From the NCBI GenBank assembly GCA_006386115.1, contig VFIW01000039.1:186001-250000 (forward strand): a stretch of 64,000 nucleotides of DNA. The letters are read 5' to 3'. How positions within the stretch are numbered: the stretch's first letter is position 1; each line of letters opens with the position of its first letter. This DNA is from Globisporangium splendens (taxonomy: Eukaryota; Oomycota; Peronosporomycetes; Pythiales; Pythiaceae). A program made the position numbers and the translations under genes. Below the pieces are notes generated by a model. It saw only the letters and a list, made by a program, of their open reading frames with translations, made no database searches and was not told the origin of the DNA. This document shows, piece after piece, positions 41,417-53,148 of the stretch.

Positions 41417-43686
41417 TCAGACCACTTCTTGCTTGTCCATGTCGTCGTCCAGGCTCTTCAGGTATTCGTCCAGCGTCGTGTCGCCGCGTATCAGCACAGG
41501 GGGCTTTCTGCCGAGAATGGCTTCTTCGTCCACATAGACAGCACGCACATCCGCGAGATCGGGTAACTCGAACATCGTCTCCATCAGCGCGCGCTCGAAA
41601 ATGGAACGCAGACCACGCGCGCCAGTGTTTTTCTTCATGGCAAACTCAGCGACAGCCTCCAACGCGCCTTCAGTCGCGTGGAAGTCCACTCCACTCAAAG
41701 CAAACAGCGCCTTGTATTGCCGCACAAGACTGTTCTTCGGCTCGGTCAAAACCTGCACGAGCTCGTTCTTCGACAGCCCCGTGGTGCTCACCAGCATGGG
41801 GAAACGGCCAATGAACTCGGGAATTAAACCAAACGAGACCAAATCTTCGGGCTCCGCTCGCGTCATCAGCGATCCGATTTGCTCTGCGTCCTGGAGACGC
41901 GTGTTTGGCATCTGGGCACCAAAGCCAATGGACGATCGCGACGTTCGTCGCGCGATCAGCCGCTCCAATCCAGCGAATGCACCGCCGCAGATGAACAAAA
42001 TGTTGGTCGTGTCGATGGTGATGTACTCGCCGCGCGGGTTCTTGCGGCCGCCCTTTTCCGGAACGTTCACCGAGCTGCCTTCCAGGATCTTCAGCAGTGC
42101 TTGCTGCACACCTTCGCCCGAGACATCGCGAGTGATGCTGACGTTTTCGCTTTTGCGCGAGATCTTGTCGATTTCATCAATGTACACGATCCCACGCTGC
42201 GTGGCTTCGAGGTTGTAGTTCGACGCTTGGTACAACTTGAATAGCACAGATTCCACATCTTCACCAACGTACCCCGCCTGGGTCAAACAAGTCGCATCGG
42301 CGATCACGATCGGCACATTCACCAGGCGAGCGAGCGTCTTCGCCAGCAGCGTTTTACCTGAGCCCGTCGGGCCGATGAGCATGATGTTCGTCTTGTCCAG
42401 TTCGACGCCGTCAAGATGGTGGAGCTTGTCAGCCGCAGGGTCATAGGCAGCAGAGGAAGCAGAGGACGCTCCTGAAGATACCCCAGTAGCACTCTCGAAC
42501 TGCTCCGCCGCGCTGTTGCTCTTCTTCTCCAGATCCGTCAGCACTTCCTCCAGCAAGAGTCGACGACCAATGTTGGTGATTCCATGCGAAAGATCTTCAT
42601 ATTCCAATGGAGACGCACTTGGCACCGCAGGTTTGTACGCCGCGGCTTCCTTTCGGGCGTTCAAAATCTCAATCGCTCGCAGCCGCTTGTAGTGGTTGTG
42701 TACGCCGACACTCAACGTCTTTTTCACTTTTTCTTGGCCAATGACATACTGATTGAGCCCATCGTAGATCTCGCGTGGGGTCAAAATGCGCTGCTTGTAC
42801 GGTCCATTCGACGTGCCGGATCCAGATCCGACATTGAAAAGAGATTCGCTCGCGAGCTTGTCGTATTCTCCGTCAGCTATTGGCATCCAGTAAAAGGGAT
42901 CAGTTAGCCACTACAAAAATGTTATCAAGCGCATGGGTGCAAAGCAAACATACCGTTCATGCGACGTCCACGCAGCGATGGCGTGCTTGCACTGGAAGCC
43001 GACGGAGGCCCTGTGCTCGCTCCTCCAGCATTCGATGATGCACCACCACTCGCATTGCCACCGATACTGGAGCTGCGCGCTTGGATCGTTCCGCTCATAA
43101 ACGACGACGGCAGCGAGCTCAATGCCGCGGCTGCCGCTGCATTGCGATACTGCGGAGCTTGCACGACCGTTTGCTGGCTGCTCTGCTTCGTGGACGAGCT
43201 CGAGCTCGCTGATTTAACGGCAAACTGCAGGCTGCATCCCGAGCATTTCACAACGTCACCTTCTTTGAAGTTGACAGCAGCAACGGGAGACGACGAGGAC
43301 GGAGCTGCATCGTCATGATGCAGTTGCGTTTCTGCAGTTGCGGTAGTAGCAGTCTCAGGGGGAGGCGACGCCAGCGCCAGCGACGATCCGCATTGCGGAC
43401 AACAGAGCGGCTGGTCCGGTGCTTTTTTCACGCCGATGGATGCTCCGGGAGTCGTGATCTTCGTCGAGAACGCTTTCGCCATCAGCATACCAGTTGACGA
43501 CATCTTCGACAAGCGAGCGACGCGCTGCACGGCAGTCGATCGTCCAAACGAGCGCGCATGCTGCTGCTTTGTCGTCACGAGCACTGCATCATGGAATCGA
43601 CGGCCACCGACGCGCGAGGAGGATCCGCTGCGTGTCGATGCTGCCGCCGACAGAACGGCGTCTCGATGACAGAGACGACGGATCAT
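41417..43686 (-). CDS. CLPX: Mitochondrial ClpX-type AAA+ unfoldase
   Basis: Exons 43686-42954 and 42876-41417 joined in phase 1, 730 aa. The N-terminus (M-I-R-R-L-C-H-R-D) is Arg/Ser-rich, a good mitochondrial presequence. Between about residues 90 and 160, two Cys-x2-Cys pairs (C-P-Q-C and C-S-G-C) form a candidate zinc-binding domain. It is much more widely spaced than the compact bacterial ClpX zinc finger and is surrounded by Ser/Ala-rich linker. The ATPase core has [15 protein letters not shown], Walker A G-P-T-G-S-G-K-T, Walker [11 protein letters not shown], the R-S-S-I-G-F loop that docks ClpP, and G-A-R-G-L-R-S-I sensor-2. It unfolds matrix proteins for ClpP or acts alone in haem synthesis control. 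Confidence 0.92.
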
Positions 43687-43703
43687 GGCAGCTGAATATG
43701 GAA

Positions 43704-43720
43704 GGGGGGGGGGGGGGGGG
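43704..43720 (+). repeat. Poly-G run of 17
   Basis: Seventeen consecutive G just upstream of the ClpX ATG (C-run in the sense of the gene). Its length is likely to vary between strains and to be error-prone in sequencing. Confidence 0.9.
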
Positions 43721-45879
43721 ATATCAGGAAAAAGAGAGGTACACAAGCGAGCGTGGCAGCTACTCGTGAAGCGTTAAAATGGGCGAATGGGAGCGAAGCA
43801 AAAGCCGAAGGATGACGACGGAAGACGCGCCAAGAATACTCGCACGAGCAGCTCCGTTGACAGATATCAATGCGCTAATTTCGCTTGAAGGCAGGAGTTT
43901 CAACGGAGAAAAAGCGAAAGCACGTGCCTGAAAAAAGAAAAGGGGAGTGGCGTGGCCCACACTAGGTAGGCGCATGCGTACTTTGTGGGAATGGAAACAG
44001 ATCGCGTACTTTGTGAAACCCTGGCAAACAGCATATACGAACTTTAAAGAAAACAGGCAAACGGATTTAACGAAGTCAACCATTTCGAATCGGGTTTACG
44101 AGAAACGAAGACAGATGTGGGGGTTGACGATTGATTCCTCTCCTCTCCTTGATTCATTCAGACAGCGAGATATTCTGCGGCATGCACGAATGTGTGAAAT
44201 GAAAGAGGCTTGCGAGCGCTAATGGAGAAGCCTCGAGCATGTGAGCTGCTTACATACGAGGACAGTGCATTCCCCTGATGCTGGTGGGTGCACCAGTTGA
44301 AGCCACTTTCTTTTTGCGTCTCTTCTTAGTAGAAGAAGCAAACGTGATAAAGTGTGCTCACAGTAAAAAGAAGAGCTCACTGACCAGCATGACGTAAAAG
44401 AAAAGAACGTTCCATTTGAGGAAGAGCGTCGAAGAGCAGTCTTGCAATTTTGATTGTGGACATTACAAGACTGAATCAGACGCAACAGCGCTGGACCACC
44501 GGAGCTCCTGGCAACATACCCTTTTTGCAAACAGAACTCTCAGTCGCTCGATCAGAATCAACATGATTAAAAGCATCCTCCTCCAGCGTGCATCATCACG
44601 AGACAAAGCGACTCATGCACGCATTCAACCTTCCTCCAGACTGGAAAAGTGTAGGTTGAAGAGCGTGGATCCAACTCGATGCAACGCTTGATACAGTATC
44701 GCCAGCGGCTCGACTAGCTAGCGTTAACTCCAGCTGTGCATGCGGAGGCGGCGAAACGCAAGAGATCCGTGCTACGCGGCACTATTCGTTTTAAAGTCGG
44801 CAACTGATCTTGATGATTTAGTATGTGCGTCTCCCTCGACCCTTTCAAGATCTCGCAGATTCCAATTTTAGCCAATCACATATGATAATTCACGACATCT
44901 TCTGCCGTTATAAGATCGTGACGCCCTGATTGGCTTCAAAGAAGTTCAGTCTGCACCCTGAAGTGGCAGAAAACGGACGCAGCTGGAAGCTGAGGTGATG
45001 TGCTGACAGGATCTGTTGACCAGATCTGATAAAGACAGCAGACACGACCAGACTGTTCTGACGATAGAGAGTTCGCTCTTTTCCATGAATCTGCATGCGC
45101 TTTTCCACACTATAGGCCATGCGTCCGCAGGGCTTTCCTGTCGTCCTCGGTGTTGGAGCTCTCCGGTATTGTTGTCAAGCTCCTCAGCCAGAAATCCACT
45201 TCCGCATTAAAGGAGAGGACCTGATCCATCCCTTCCGGTGGGTGCAGTTGGCTCTTGTTTGTTTGTTTGTTTTCTCCTTTCTCCTTTTACCGCAAAACCA
45301 GCGCCCTAAACCACTCGGAGATATTGTAAAAAGTTGTGGCTGTCCGTTGCTTGCACCCGCACAAGAGTGTCGAGTGGACACATTTCTCCAACCGCATCCG
45401 TAGTTCTTTATTCGCTCTTCGCCCCATCCACATTTTTGCTTCAGCTCCATCACTTGACACGTTGCGCGCATATCCCTCGCCAAGCGATCTGATTGGCGGC
45501 TCTTGGCGTGTCATCGCTTGGGTTCATGAGGATGGACCCGCATCAGCGGAACCTGCAACCCCAAGCATTCTCACAGAATATGCATTCATAAAGGATCTCC
45601 AGTATTTAATCGGCAAAAGTGCAAATTGGTATTAGAAGGGCATGCGTATATACAGGTTCTGCAACCCAGACGTTGTGGGAAAGGATGCGACTCTTTTTGT
45701 GGAGATGAGGTCTCCTCGCAACACGAATGCAAAAAAGGTGTTTGTGCAATTGATGGCTACTGTAGGGAAGAACTACGCCATCATGCTCTGTGCTGCTGTG
45801 GCGCTTCTGTCGCTTCCTCGTCGGCCCCGCGCTTCACGTTCTGAAGTCGGGCGTCTGGGGTTTCGCTCGCCCCGCACTC

Positions 45880-45898
45880 TTCACTTCGGAATTTGCCA
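45880..45898 (+). promoter_or_regulatory. Oomycete core promoter (Inr plus FPR) of the ammonium transporter
   Basis: TTCACTTC at 45880-45887 fits the oomycete initiator YTCANTYY, and after a short spacer an AATTTGCC-like flanking promoter region ends near 45897. The pair lies 50-68 nt before the ATG at 45948, the usual place. Confidence 0.55.
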
Positions 45899-45947
45899 AC
45901 TCCAAAGCACAGCAGCCCCAAGCACCTCCTCCCTGTGTCTCTCCAGG

Positions 45948-47513
45948 ATGCTGAGCTCCTCGTCCAAGTGGGCGGCCCGCGCGTCCTTGGCGCTGTCTGT
46001 GGTCGCGCTCGCCATGCTCGTCGCGTCCGCGCAAGACACCACGACGCCAAAATGTACCGACGCGCAGTACCTGGATACCGACTCGAACACGTGCATCGAC
46101 TACACGCACCCGGGCCAGAAGGCCGGCAAGAACTTGAGCGTCGAGCTGAACTCGGGCAACACGGCGTGGATGCTCGTGTCGAGTGCGCTCGTGATGATCA
46201 TGACGCCCGGTGTCGCGTTCTTCTACGCGGGTCTCGCCGGTGAAGAGATGGCGTCGAACACGATGATGATGTCGTTCGTGTCGATCGCGATGGTGTCGAT
46301 CCAGTTCTTCGTGTTTGGCTACTCGGTCTCGTTCGGCTCGGACGGTCTCTTCCAGTGGGCCGGCTACAACGACGTCACGGGTATCCCCAGTGGCACGTAC
46401 GGCGGCAACATCCCTCACATCTTGTTCGCGCTCTTCCAGACTCAGTTCGCGACGATCACGCCTGCGCTGCTCAGTGGCGGCATCGTCGGCCGTATGAAGT
46501 TCGGCTCGTTCGTGATCTTCACGCTGCTGTGGACGTCGCTCGTGTACGACCCACTCGCTCGCTGGATGTGGTCGCTGAAGCTCGACAGCGACTACTCGAT
46601 CACGGCGCTCGGCTGGGAAGGCAAGATGGGCTCGTTGGATTTCGCCGGCGGTACTGTCATCCATGTGTCGAGTGGTTTCGGCGCGCTCGTCGCGGCCATT
46701 GTCGTCGGCAAGCGCTACAACCACGGCGAGCCTGTGAAGCCCCACAACGTGCCATTGGTCATGATCGGGTGCACGTTGCTCTGGTTCGGCTGGTTCGGTT
46801 TCAACGCGGGTTCGTCAGGCGCTGCTGACGGCATCGCTGCCATCGCCGGTATCAACACGCACTTGGCGGCGTGCGCTGGGTTCTTAACCTGGATCTTCTT
46901 GGACTGGGTGTTGAACGGCACGGTGGACCCTTCGGGTGCGGCCAGTGGTGCCGTCGCTGGTCTTGTCAGCATCACCCCAGGTTGTGGTTACGTGCTGCCT
47001 TGGGCGTCGGTGATCTTCGGTATCGTGGGTGCCATCGTCGCATTCGCGTGCGTGCACTTGAAGAACTACTTGCGTTACGACGACACGTTGGACTCGTTCG
47101 CGATCCACGGTTGCGCCGGTTTCGTTGGTGGTCTGCTCACTGGTCTATTCGCGACCTCGGACGTGAACCCAGGCGTGACGGGCGGTGCGTTCTACGGCAA
47201 CGCGGAACAGTTGCTGCACCAGTTCGTGTCGCAGTGCGTGGCTGCCGGGTACTCGTGCGTCGTGACGTTCCTGATCTTGATGGCGCTGAAGTACACGATC
47301 GGCGTCCGCGTGTCGGAGGAGAAGGAAGTGAACGGCGTGGACATCTCGTACCACGGTGGCGCGGCGTACACGAACGCGAGCGCGCACGGCCCGGCGTCGC
47401 CGATCCTCAAGGCGGCCAACCCGCCGCAGACCGACTTCTCTGCGCTCATGACGCCGGCCACGGACGGCTCGTCCGAGCCAAAGACCAACGGCAGTGCGTT
47501 CGCGAACGTCTAA
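45948..47513 (+). CDS. AMT: Amt-type ammonium transporter
   Basis: A single exon of 521 aa. Residues about 12-30 are a signal peptide-like hydrophobic stretch ending A-S-A-Q, putting the following Cys-containing loop outside the cell. Eleven membrane helices follow. Family landmarks: G-N-T-A-W-M-L-V-S-S-A-L-V-M near the first core helix, D-F-A-G-G-T-V-I-H with His239, and S-F-A-I-H-G-C-A-G-F-V-G-G with His387. These two pore histidines are 148 residues apart, close to the 150 of E. coli AmtB. The Asp of the D-F-A-G-G motif corresponds to the essential pore-entrance Asp. Codon use is strongly GC-biased at third positions, suggesting high expression. The cytosolic C-tail is about 70 residues with several Ser/Thr, possible phosphoregulation. 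Confidence 0.95.
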   Translation: MLSSSSKWAARASLALSVVALAMLVASAQDTTTPKCTDAQYLDTDSNTCIDYTHPGQKAGKNLSVELNSGNTAWMLVSSALVMIMTPGVAFFYAGLAGEEMASNTMMMSFVSIAMVSIQFFVFGYSVSFGSDGLFQWAGYNDVTGIPSGTYGGNIPHILFALFQTQFATITPALLSGGIVGRMKFGSFVIFTLLWTSLVYDPLARWMWSLKLDSDYSITALGWEGKMGSLDFAGGTVIHVSSGFGALVAAIVVGKRYNHGEPVKPHNVPLVMIGCTLLWFGWFGFNAGSSGAADGIAAIAGINTHLAACAGFLTWIFLDWVLNGTVDPSGAASGAVAGLVSITPGCGYVLPWASVIFGIVGAIVAFACVHLKNYLRYDDTLDSFAIHGCAGFVGGLLTGLFATSDVNPGVTGGAFYGNAEQLLHQFVSQCVAAGYSCVVTFLILMALKYTIGVRVSEEKEVNGVDISYHGGAAYTNASAHGPASPILKAANPPQTDFSALMTPATDGSSEPKTNGSAFANV

Positions 47514-48522
47514 GCGTATCTCTTGTCCCACGTTTTAATTTCTTTTATGCCTCGTTAGGAGGCGAAAGTAAGTCCCTACGTCACACTCGGTTGTTGTGTA
47601 TTTCTATAACAAAAAATCACATTCTGATTATTACGAACCCACAAAAGACAACCACACACACTTCAAGTTGATGAGCAACTGTGACGTTTTGACTGATTTG
47701 TTTTCACGGCGCATGAGCAACGAGAGCGCTGCTGTGTCGCATTAATCTGCGCCTTTTCCCCATTGAGCGGAAAGGCTGACGCAAGTGTCGATCGTGTTCG
47801 CTGGTGAGGACCAACGTGTTGTCGTCAGCAGCTCCGAATTACATCAGCAGCTCCGAATTAGATTGACGCGAACAAAGGGGCGATGCGCTGCTGTTCGCTG
47901 CATGCGGCGCCATCAGGAACGATTTGGCAGAGCGTGAGGACGCTGGATGCTTCGCCTCGTTCCCTTCGTGTGCTGAACGAATTAATTGAGTTGGCTGATT
48001 TTTTTGACCCCAAGGCATACGATAACTTATGCGAACTTCTGTGCGCTCATCACACATCTCAGTACATCATATAGTGGACGCCACACTAAATTGGAGTCTT
48101 CGAAAGACACCGCAACTGCTCAGCAAAGATCTGCTTTTTTTCACAGTCGAAATAAATCAGAGATCTCACCAAGAAGAGCTCCAGGAGAATGCGCGACATT
48201 GGTTTTGGTGCGCGTTTGCGCGCATGGCGTATCTATTGACTATGTTACTGTTATAGCAATATGCTCCTTCCTGTTGTGTACGGGGGAGACCCGTGCGTCT
48301 TCATGAGACTCGTCTTGTTCATAATAATAATAATCTATTCCACATGCTTCTACGAGCTATTGTACTTCTTCGCAAGCTCTTCTTGTTTGGCTTGCTCATA
48401 ATAAATGGCGCCTTGGGTGCGCTTTCTTCCTCTTTGACAGATCACGATGCTGATTTAAATTATACCGGGACGACACTCACGCCACGCCACGTTCACTTCA
48501 CGTTCACTTTTGACTTCAACGA
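47514..48522. other. Intergenic region between convergent genes
   Basis: About 1 kb containing the 3' flanks of the ammonium transporter and of the Ser-rich gene, plus the two-unit tandem repeat. No coding region is supported. Confidence 0.6.
47825..47860 (+). repeat. Short tandem repeat, two 17-bp units
   Basis: TCAGCAGCTCCGAATTA occurs at 47825-47841 and again at 47844-47860, period 19 bp. It is intergenic. Confidence 0.8.
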
Positions 48523-49083
48523 TTAGACCCACTCGTTGCGGCACTTGGGACGCACGAGTTGGGGACACACGTAGTCCCAGAGCTCGAAGGCGTCGTCTTC
48601 GCTGTCGCAGCGTCTTCGCGTCGACGACGCGTGGCTGCTGCTCAAGCCCGCACTCGAGCTGGAGAACGACTTGCATGGCGCTGAGCGGCGGTAGGTTTCC
48701 TCCTGGGAGCGCAGCTTGTCCATCCACACGGCTTCGGAGCTCTGCATGGGCACGACGACGCAGACGCTGGCCGACAGGCGGCTTTGGCTCGAGGAGCGCG
48801 CGTCACTCGCGTCGTCATGGCTGTGGTTGCTGACGCGGTCGCCTTTTCTGTCGGAGAGGCGACTGGCGACGACGCTGCTTGGGGTCGCCGCGGAGCTCGC
48901 CGGAGTCGTCGCGGTGCTGCTGGTGCTGGTACTGGACGTCGGGCTCCAGGCGTGGCTGGACCGCTGCGTGGCGCCAGACAGCCGGATGTCTGCGTATTTA
49001 TCGCCCCGCACCATCATGCGCTTGAGCAGGCGCTTGTTCTGCGCGTGCGTGAGCATGCGGCGCACGAGACCGAAGAGAGGCAT
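48523..49083 (-). CDS. Ser/Thr-rich hypothetical protein
   Basis: A single exon of 186 aa from the ATG at 49083. The N-terminal 35 residues are basic and amphipathic (M-P-L-F-G-L-V-R-R-M-L-T-H-A-Q-N-K-R-L-L-K), possibly membrane- or mitochondria-directed. Residues 40-160 are dominated by Ser, Thr and Ala with many potential phosphorylation sites. The C-terminus is a compact acidic-aromatic motif (D-D-A-F-E-L-W-D-Y-V-C-P-Q-L). No known domain is recognised. High GC3 and a clean start support it being real. Confidence 0.6.
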   Translation of the reverse strand: MPLFGLVRRMLTHAQNKRLLKRMMVRGDKYADIRLSGATQRSSHAWSPTSSTSTSSTATTPASSAATPSSVVASRLSDRKGDRVSNHSHDDASDARSSSQSRLSASVCVVVPMQSSEAVWMDKLRSQEETYRRSAPCKSFSSSSAGLSSSHASSTRRRCDSEDDAFELWDYVCPQLVRPKCRNEWV

Positions 49084-51835
49084 TGTTCGACTTGCGCACA
49101 GATAGAATAAACAGAGAATGGACCCCCTGGCGACGACGGAGCCATGTGGCCGCTAGAAACATTCTCAGCACTCCCACAGGCAGGCGATCGCTGCGAAAAA
49201 GATCGGAGGAGTCGAGGGGGATGCGCGCGACTCGCGGAAGAAGGAAATGCTCGTCTGCTGACCACCAATCGCGCGCCACCATGCTGAGTGCGCGTTCCGC
49301 TCCAGTTCCCGCGCTTCCACGAAAGGTCGCGTCGGCAGCCGCCACATTGGAAATTTGTATGCCGCCCGTCTGCGAGCCGACACCACATGCATTCCCTCCC
49401 AGGAGTGAACCTTTTAATATGCGACTGCAGTCACAATCAGAAGACGAGAGGCGCACGCCATTTACGCGAGCGTCACGCCGTCAGCAGGTCTCTCTCTCTC
49501 TCGGTCTGTCTCACGCGATGCCATGTGTCCGAAGCGAATCCGCGCGATTCGGTGGAAGCACAGACCACATGACGCCGCTGGGATTGGCTCGTTCGCCTCT
49601 AGCGCGCTGGTTAACGAGAAAGCCTGGAAGCATGTGCCAGCCGTGGATGATCGAAGGAAATGCGATGAGCGCGGGAAACGGTTCACTCCCCCACGCCACT
49701 CATCTCAGTCCGCCCTGCGTGTGAAAAGAGTGCAACTCGAGTCCAAGCAGACCGCATGACATCATCGCCATTGGGTGACGCTGGCTGCCTGTATCACAAA
49801 GTTTCTATGGAAGAATGCGAAAGATTGAGTTTCCAACCATGCGAGAGTTGAGGTTGCTGGGGTACGACAGGAAGGCTTCCAAGAGGATAGTTGAACGGCA
49901 GCAGCACGGGCATTGCGCAAAAGGCTGGCAATGCCTGGTTATCAAGTGGGGCGCTTGAAGACTGGGGTGTCAAGAACATGGAAGGAACCACAGGGTGGCA
50001 CTCATCGACGGCGCGTGCCTCTTCACGGCGAATGGCAACACACACACATCAGCACACACGCTCGTGCGAAAATTTCCACGTGCCGGTTCGAGCAGACGGC
50101 GACCCCACGCAGTTCACTCGTTTACCACCGCCTGCAACTTTTACTTGATCAGGGCTTCTTCGGCTTCTTTCGCGACGACCTGGACTGGCTGGCTGACTGA
50201 AAATGCGTCCCTGCCTTGTTCACTTTCCAATCTGCAGCCGCTGCGATCACGACCCCGTCTCTGACTCACCTCGCAGCTTCAACGTCAGCCAGGAATTGCG
50301 GCGCTGCCCAAGACGGCGAGGCTGGTGAGACTCTCGAGTCGGAGGCTAAGATGGTCTCTGCGATACAAAAGATACGCTGCTCGTGCAAAGAGACCGGAAA
50401 CAGACCGAGGAATGATCGATGGACCAATGGACGGACGGATCCCTGAGAAGCACGCTTTCACTGCGCGACGGACGGGGCAGTCTTAGTCGCTCGGATGGTG
50501 CATTCCATGGACCACCGCATGCATAATTCATGGATGTTCTCCAAGAGATACCAAGCGCCATACTGTAGCGTGTACCTGCAGTTCTTTCTTGGGAAGGTCA
50601 TCGCTGGCGAGAAGCAGGTGCCATGGAGTTCGAGCTTCGCCAAGTTGATTGCCATGGAGCCCGTTCTTCAAGAGCTAGCCACAGCTCTGGAATTTCTTTC
50701 GCGAGAAAGCCACTAGTGGCGCGAGAGAACCAGGCAGCCTTGAAGTTCTTTCACCAGGCTGAAGAGCTCACAAGCAGATTTCGAACCCACGACGAAAGGA
50801 TCTTGCTCGCATGAACACGCGATTGCATCTCAGACAGCTGATCGAATTTGATATTCACGCTGTAGTGCATCGATATACAAATCTACAAGTCAAATTGATC
50901 TAGTTTTGAGAGCTCTTGCATTTGAGAGAGGTGTGATATCTTTGTGCCTCTCCCCTCTTCTCGGTTCTGAGCTCCAGAAATCGACTTGAGAGGGGTATGT
51001 CATGGCAAACCTCACATGGGTTCACTGAAGGAGTTGGATTGCGAATATACCAGATCCAGTCGGTAATATTTACACGCGCGAGCCAATCGTGGACACAAAC
51101 CCGCGCAGGGTATAAATATCAGATCAGATCCGTGAGAGCCGCAGTGCAATTCCGACGCCATGAGTGACAGCACTTCCCACAGTAGCCGACAGTGACACGG
51201 GTCTGTGTGAGTGCCTCTTCCAAGTCTTCCAAGCGCAAAACCTCAGTGATGCCGCTCAAATTGGAAACCGATGCGCTTGAAATCCCTGCAACATGGTAAC
51301 CACCCCCGCCATACCGAATACATGCCCAACTGCTTTTGGAAACGGGTGGGCTCTCACAACAAACCTGTTTATCCTAAACCCACCCATACACTCATCTTAA
51401 AGCTTGCAAACAGAGACAGACTTAGGCGGGTGAGTTTCTCTAGTCCACATGACAACAAACCACCCAAGACCCGCAAACCCGCGATTTAGTTTCTCGAGCC
51501 TGAAAATAAAAAAATGACTGAGCGAGAACTTTTTCTTTCTTCATTCCGAAAACGGTAGCAGCAGCAGGAGCGAGCCACGAGCGCGTTCATTTCCGAAATC
51601 CGCACAAGTTCCAACAGTCAGTCCCCAGCAGCAGAGACAGAAAGGTACCGAGTGTGTATGTATATGGAGCAATTTGCGTCGTCCAGTGGTCTGCACGCGC
51701 GCAGGAGCGGCGGCGTTAAGCTACATGATATTTTCAGCATCAGCAGCTCTTGGACGAGGAGAGGTGGCTGTGCTGTCTCTCTTTGTGTGCTGCTGACATG
51801 ATGATATCGTCGACTGTTATTGTACTGGTGTGTAG
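49084..51835. other. Long gene-poor interval
   Basis: About 2.7 kb with no supported gene. Stretches around 50455-50815 contain open frames of 60-70 codons without domain signals. A TATA-like GTATAAATAT lies near 51109-51118 with a CCAAT box about 35 bp upstream, which looks like a promoter, but I cannot identify a downstream coding start for it. The sequence TGTAG just before the ATG at 51836 hints at a 5' UTR intron of the next gene. Confidence 0.5.
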
Positions 51836-52683
51836 ATGCCGATCCAAGCAGCTGAGGCGACGGAAAAGGCGCGTGCGTGCTGCAATAACCCAAAGCTCCT
51901 GATCACGTACCTGTGGTTCATCACACTGGTACGTTTCACACACACCCCGTCAAAATGCGTCCTTGTAGGCAGCAGGAGGAAGAGAGGAAAAGTCGCTGTG
52001 CATTTGCTAATGACTGCATGTTGCTTTAATGCAAACAGGTATTCGGGTTCATGTACGCGCTGGCGGCGATTGTCGCGGCCGTGAACAACAACGGCAGCGG
52101 CGAAGCGGACTCCAAGTCGCTTGGCTTTGTCGGCGTCTGGGCGATGCTGCTCATAATCGGTCTCTCTGTGGGCGGCACGATGGTCATGCGAAAGTACCAG
52201 ACTCCACTCGCCGTGGGCTTCCTCATCGGCGTCGTACTCATGATGTCGCTGCAGATGTTCTCGCTCTCGGTGCTCTTTGCGGGTGCGGCTTACCTCGCGC
52301 GCCAGGAACGCGACAAGGGCGACGAGAGCACGAGCATCCACTCGAACGAAGCCGGCTCGGTGTTCTCGTTCTTCATGTTTGTGCTTTACGTAAGTGCGGA
52401 TGACGATGCTTCTATTCTCTGTGGCTGACGATCCTATTGCTCACGTATGTCTCTTTGTATTATTTCGCTACTGCCTTTGCAGCTGACGTTCTCGATCGTG
52501 CTGGTCAAGCATCGCAATGTGATCATCAAGGAGGGTGTGAGCCTCGACCCGGCGGGCGCTGCGGGCGGAGACATCGCCGCCGAGAAGGCTGCTGCGACGA
52601 CGCAACCAGCTGCGTCCTCGCCCAAGGTGATCCGCACGGACCTTGAGGTTGGCAAGTCCCTGGCGCCGCCTGTGAGCGTATAA
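51836..52683 (+). CDS. Four-transmembrane hypothetical protein
   Basis: Exons 51836-51928, 52039-52389 and 52483-52683, both introns in phase 0, giving 214 aa. Four hydrophobic helices are evident at about residues 21-46, 60-83, 90-122 and 139-160. Introns fall inside helices 1 and 4. Both termini are hydrophilic, and the C-terminal about 50 residues are Ala/Thr-rich. The overall shape is of a tetraspan-type protein, but no Cys-Cys-Gly tetraspanin motif is present and I do not recognise the family. A plasma-membrane or endomembrane location is inferred from topology only. Confidence 0.7.
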
Positions 52684-53096
52684 GCAAGCGGCCAGAGCTC
52701 CTTCCAGCGCCTCAATGTATCCATCCAACTCCCTTTTATCCATCATGCAGACTGGCGAGACCAAGTGATAATGCGTGCACTGACGTCCACTAGCCACCAC
52801 CTTCTTGATAGTAACATACCTATGTGGGCATGCACAAACCAAGCACCAGCAAGTAACATGCATGGCCGTTTTTCATTATCTCGATTGCTTGTGCGCTCTC
52901 GTGTGGCGCATGCTTTTCGTTTCTTTTTGACAAAGTGCTTTCTTTTGTTTGTTTAGTCGATGAGACAGTTTCTTTCGCGTCACTTCGTAAAAAGTGTTTT
53001 TCTTAGTGGGTTACACTTTCTTACTTTGGGGTAGTGCCTGAAGTAACACTCCCCATCCTCCTCCCCTTTCCGCAGGTAGCTCTTCTGCGCCAACAG

Positions 53097-53104
53097 CTCA
53101 CTCC
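53097..53104 (+). promoter_or_regulatory. Oomycete-type initiator upstream of FKBP12
   Basis: CTCACTCC matches YTCANTYY and lies about 45 nt before the FKBP12 ATG. Confidence 0.45.
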
Positions 53105-53148
53105 GTCAAACAGAGCAGCAGACACACTCAAGAGCAACAACAACCAGC

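Larger units (their letters stand above)
43687..45947. other. Gene-poor divergent region between ClpX and the ammonium transporter
   Basis: About 2.3 kb with no supported gene. Two CCAAT elements form an exact inverted pair: AGCCAATCA at 44870-44878 and its reverse complement at 44927-44935. CTGATTGGCG recurs at 45489-45498. The frame of the ammonium transporter is open upstream to about 45642, but that extension lacks an ATG with coding-like composition and is treated as leader. Confidence 0.6.

Noticed and set aside
45834..46745. Antisense open frame over the ammonium transporter
   Set aside because: Composition (Arg, His, Asp) is what the complement of high-GC3 membrane codons gives; no homology.
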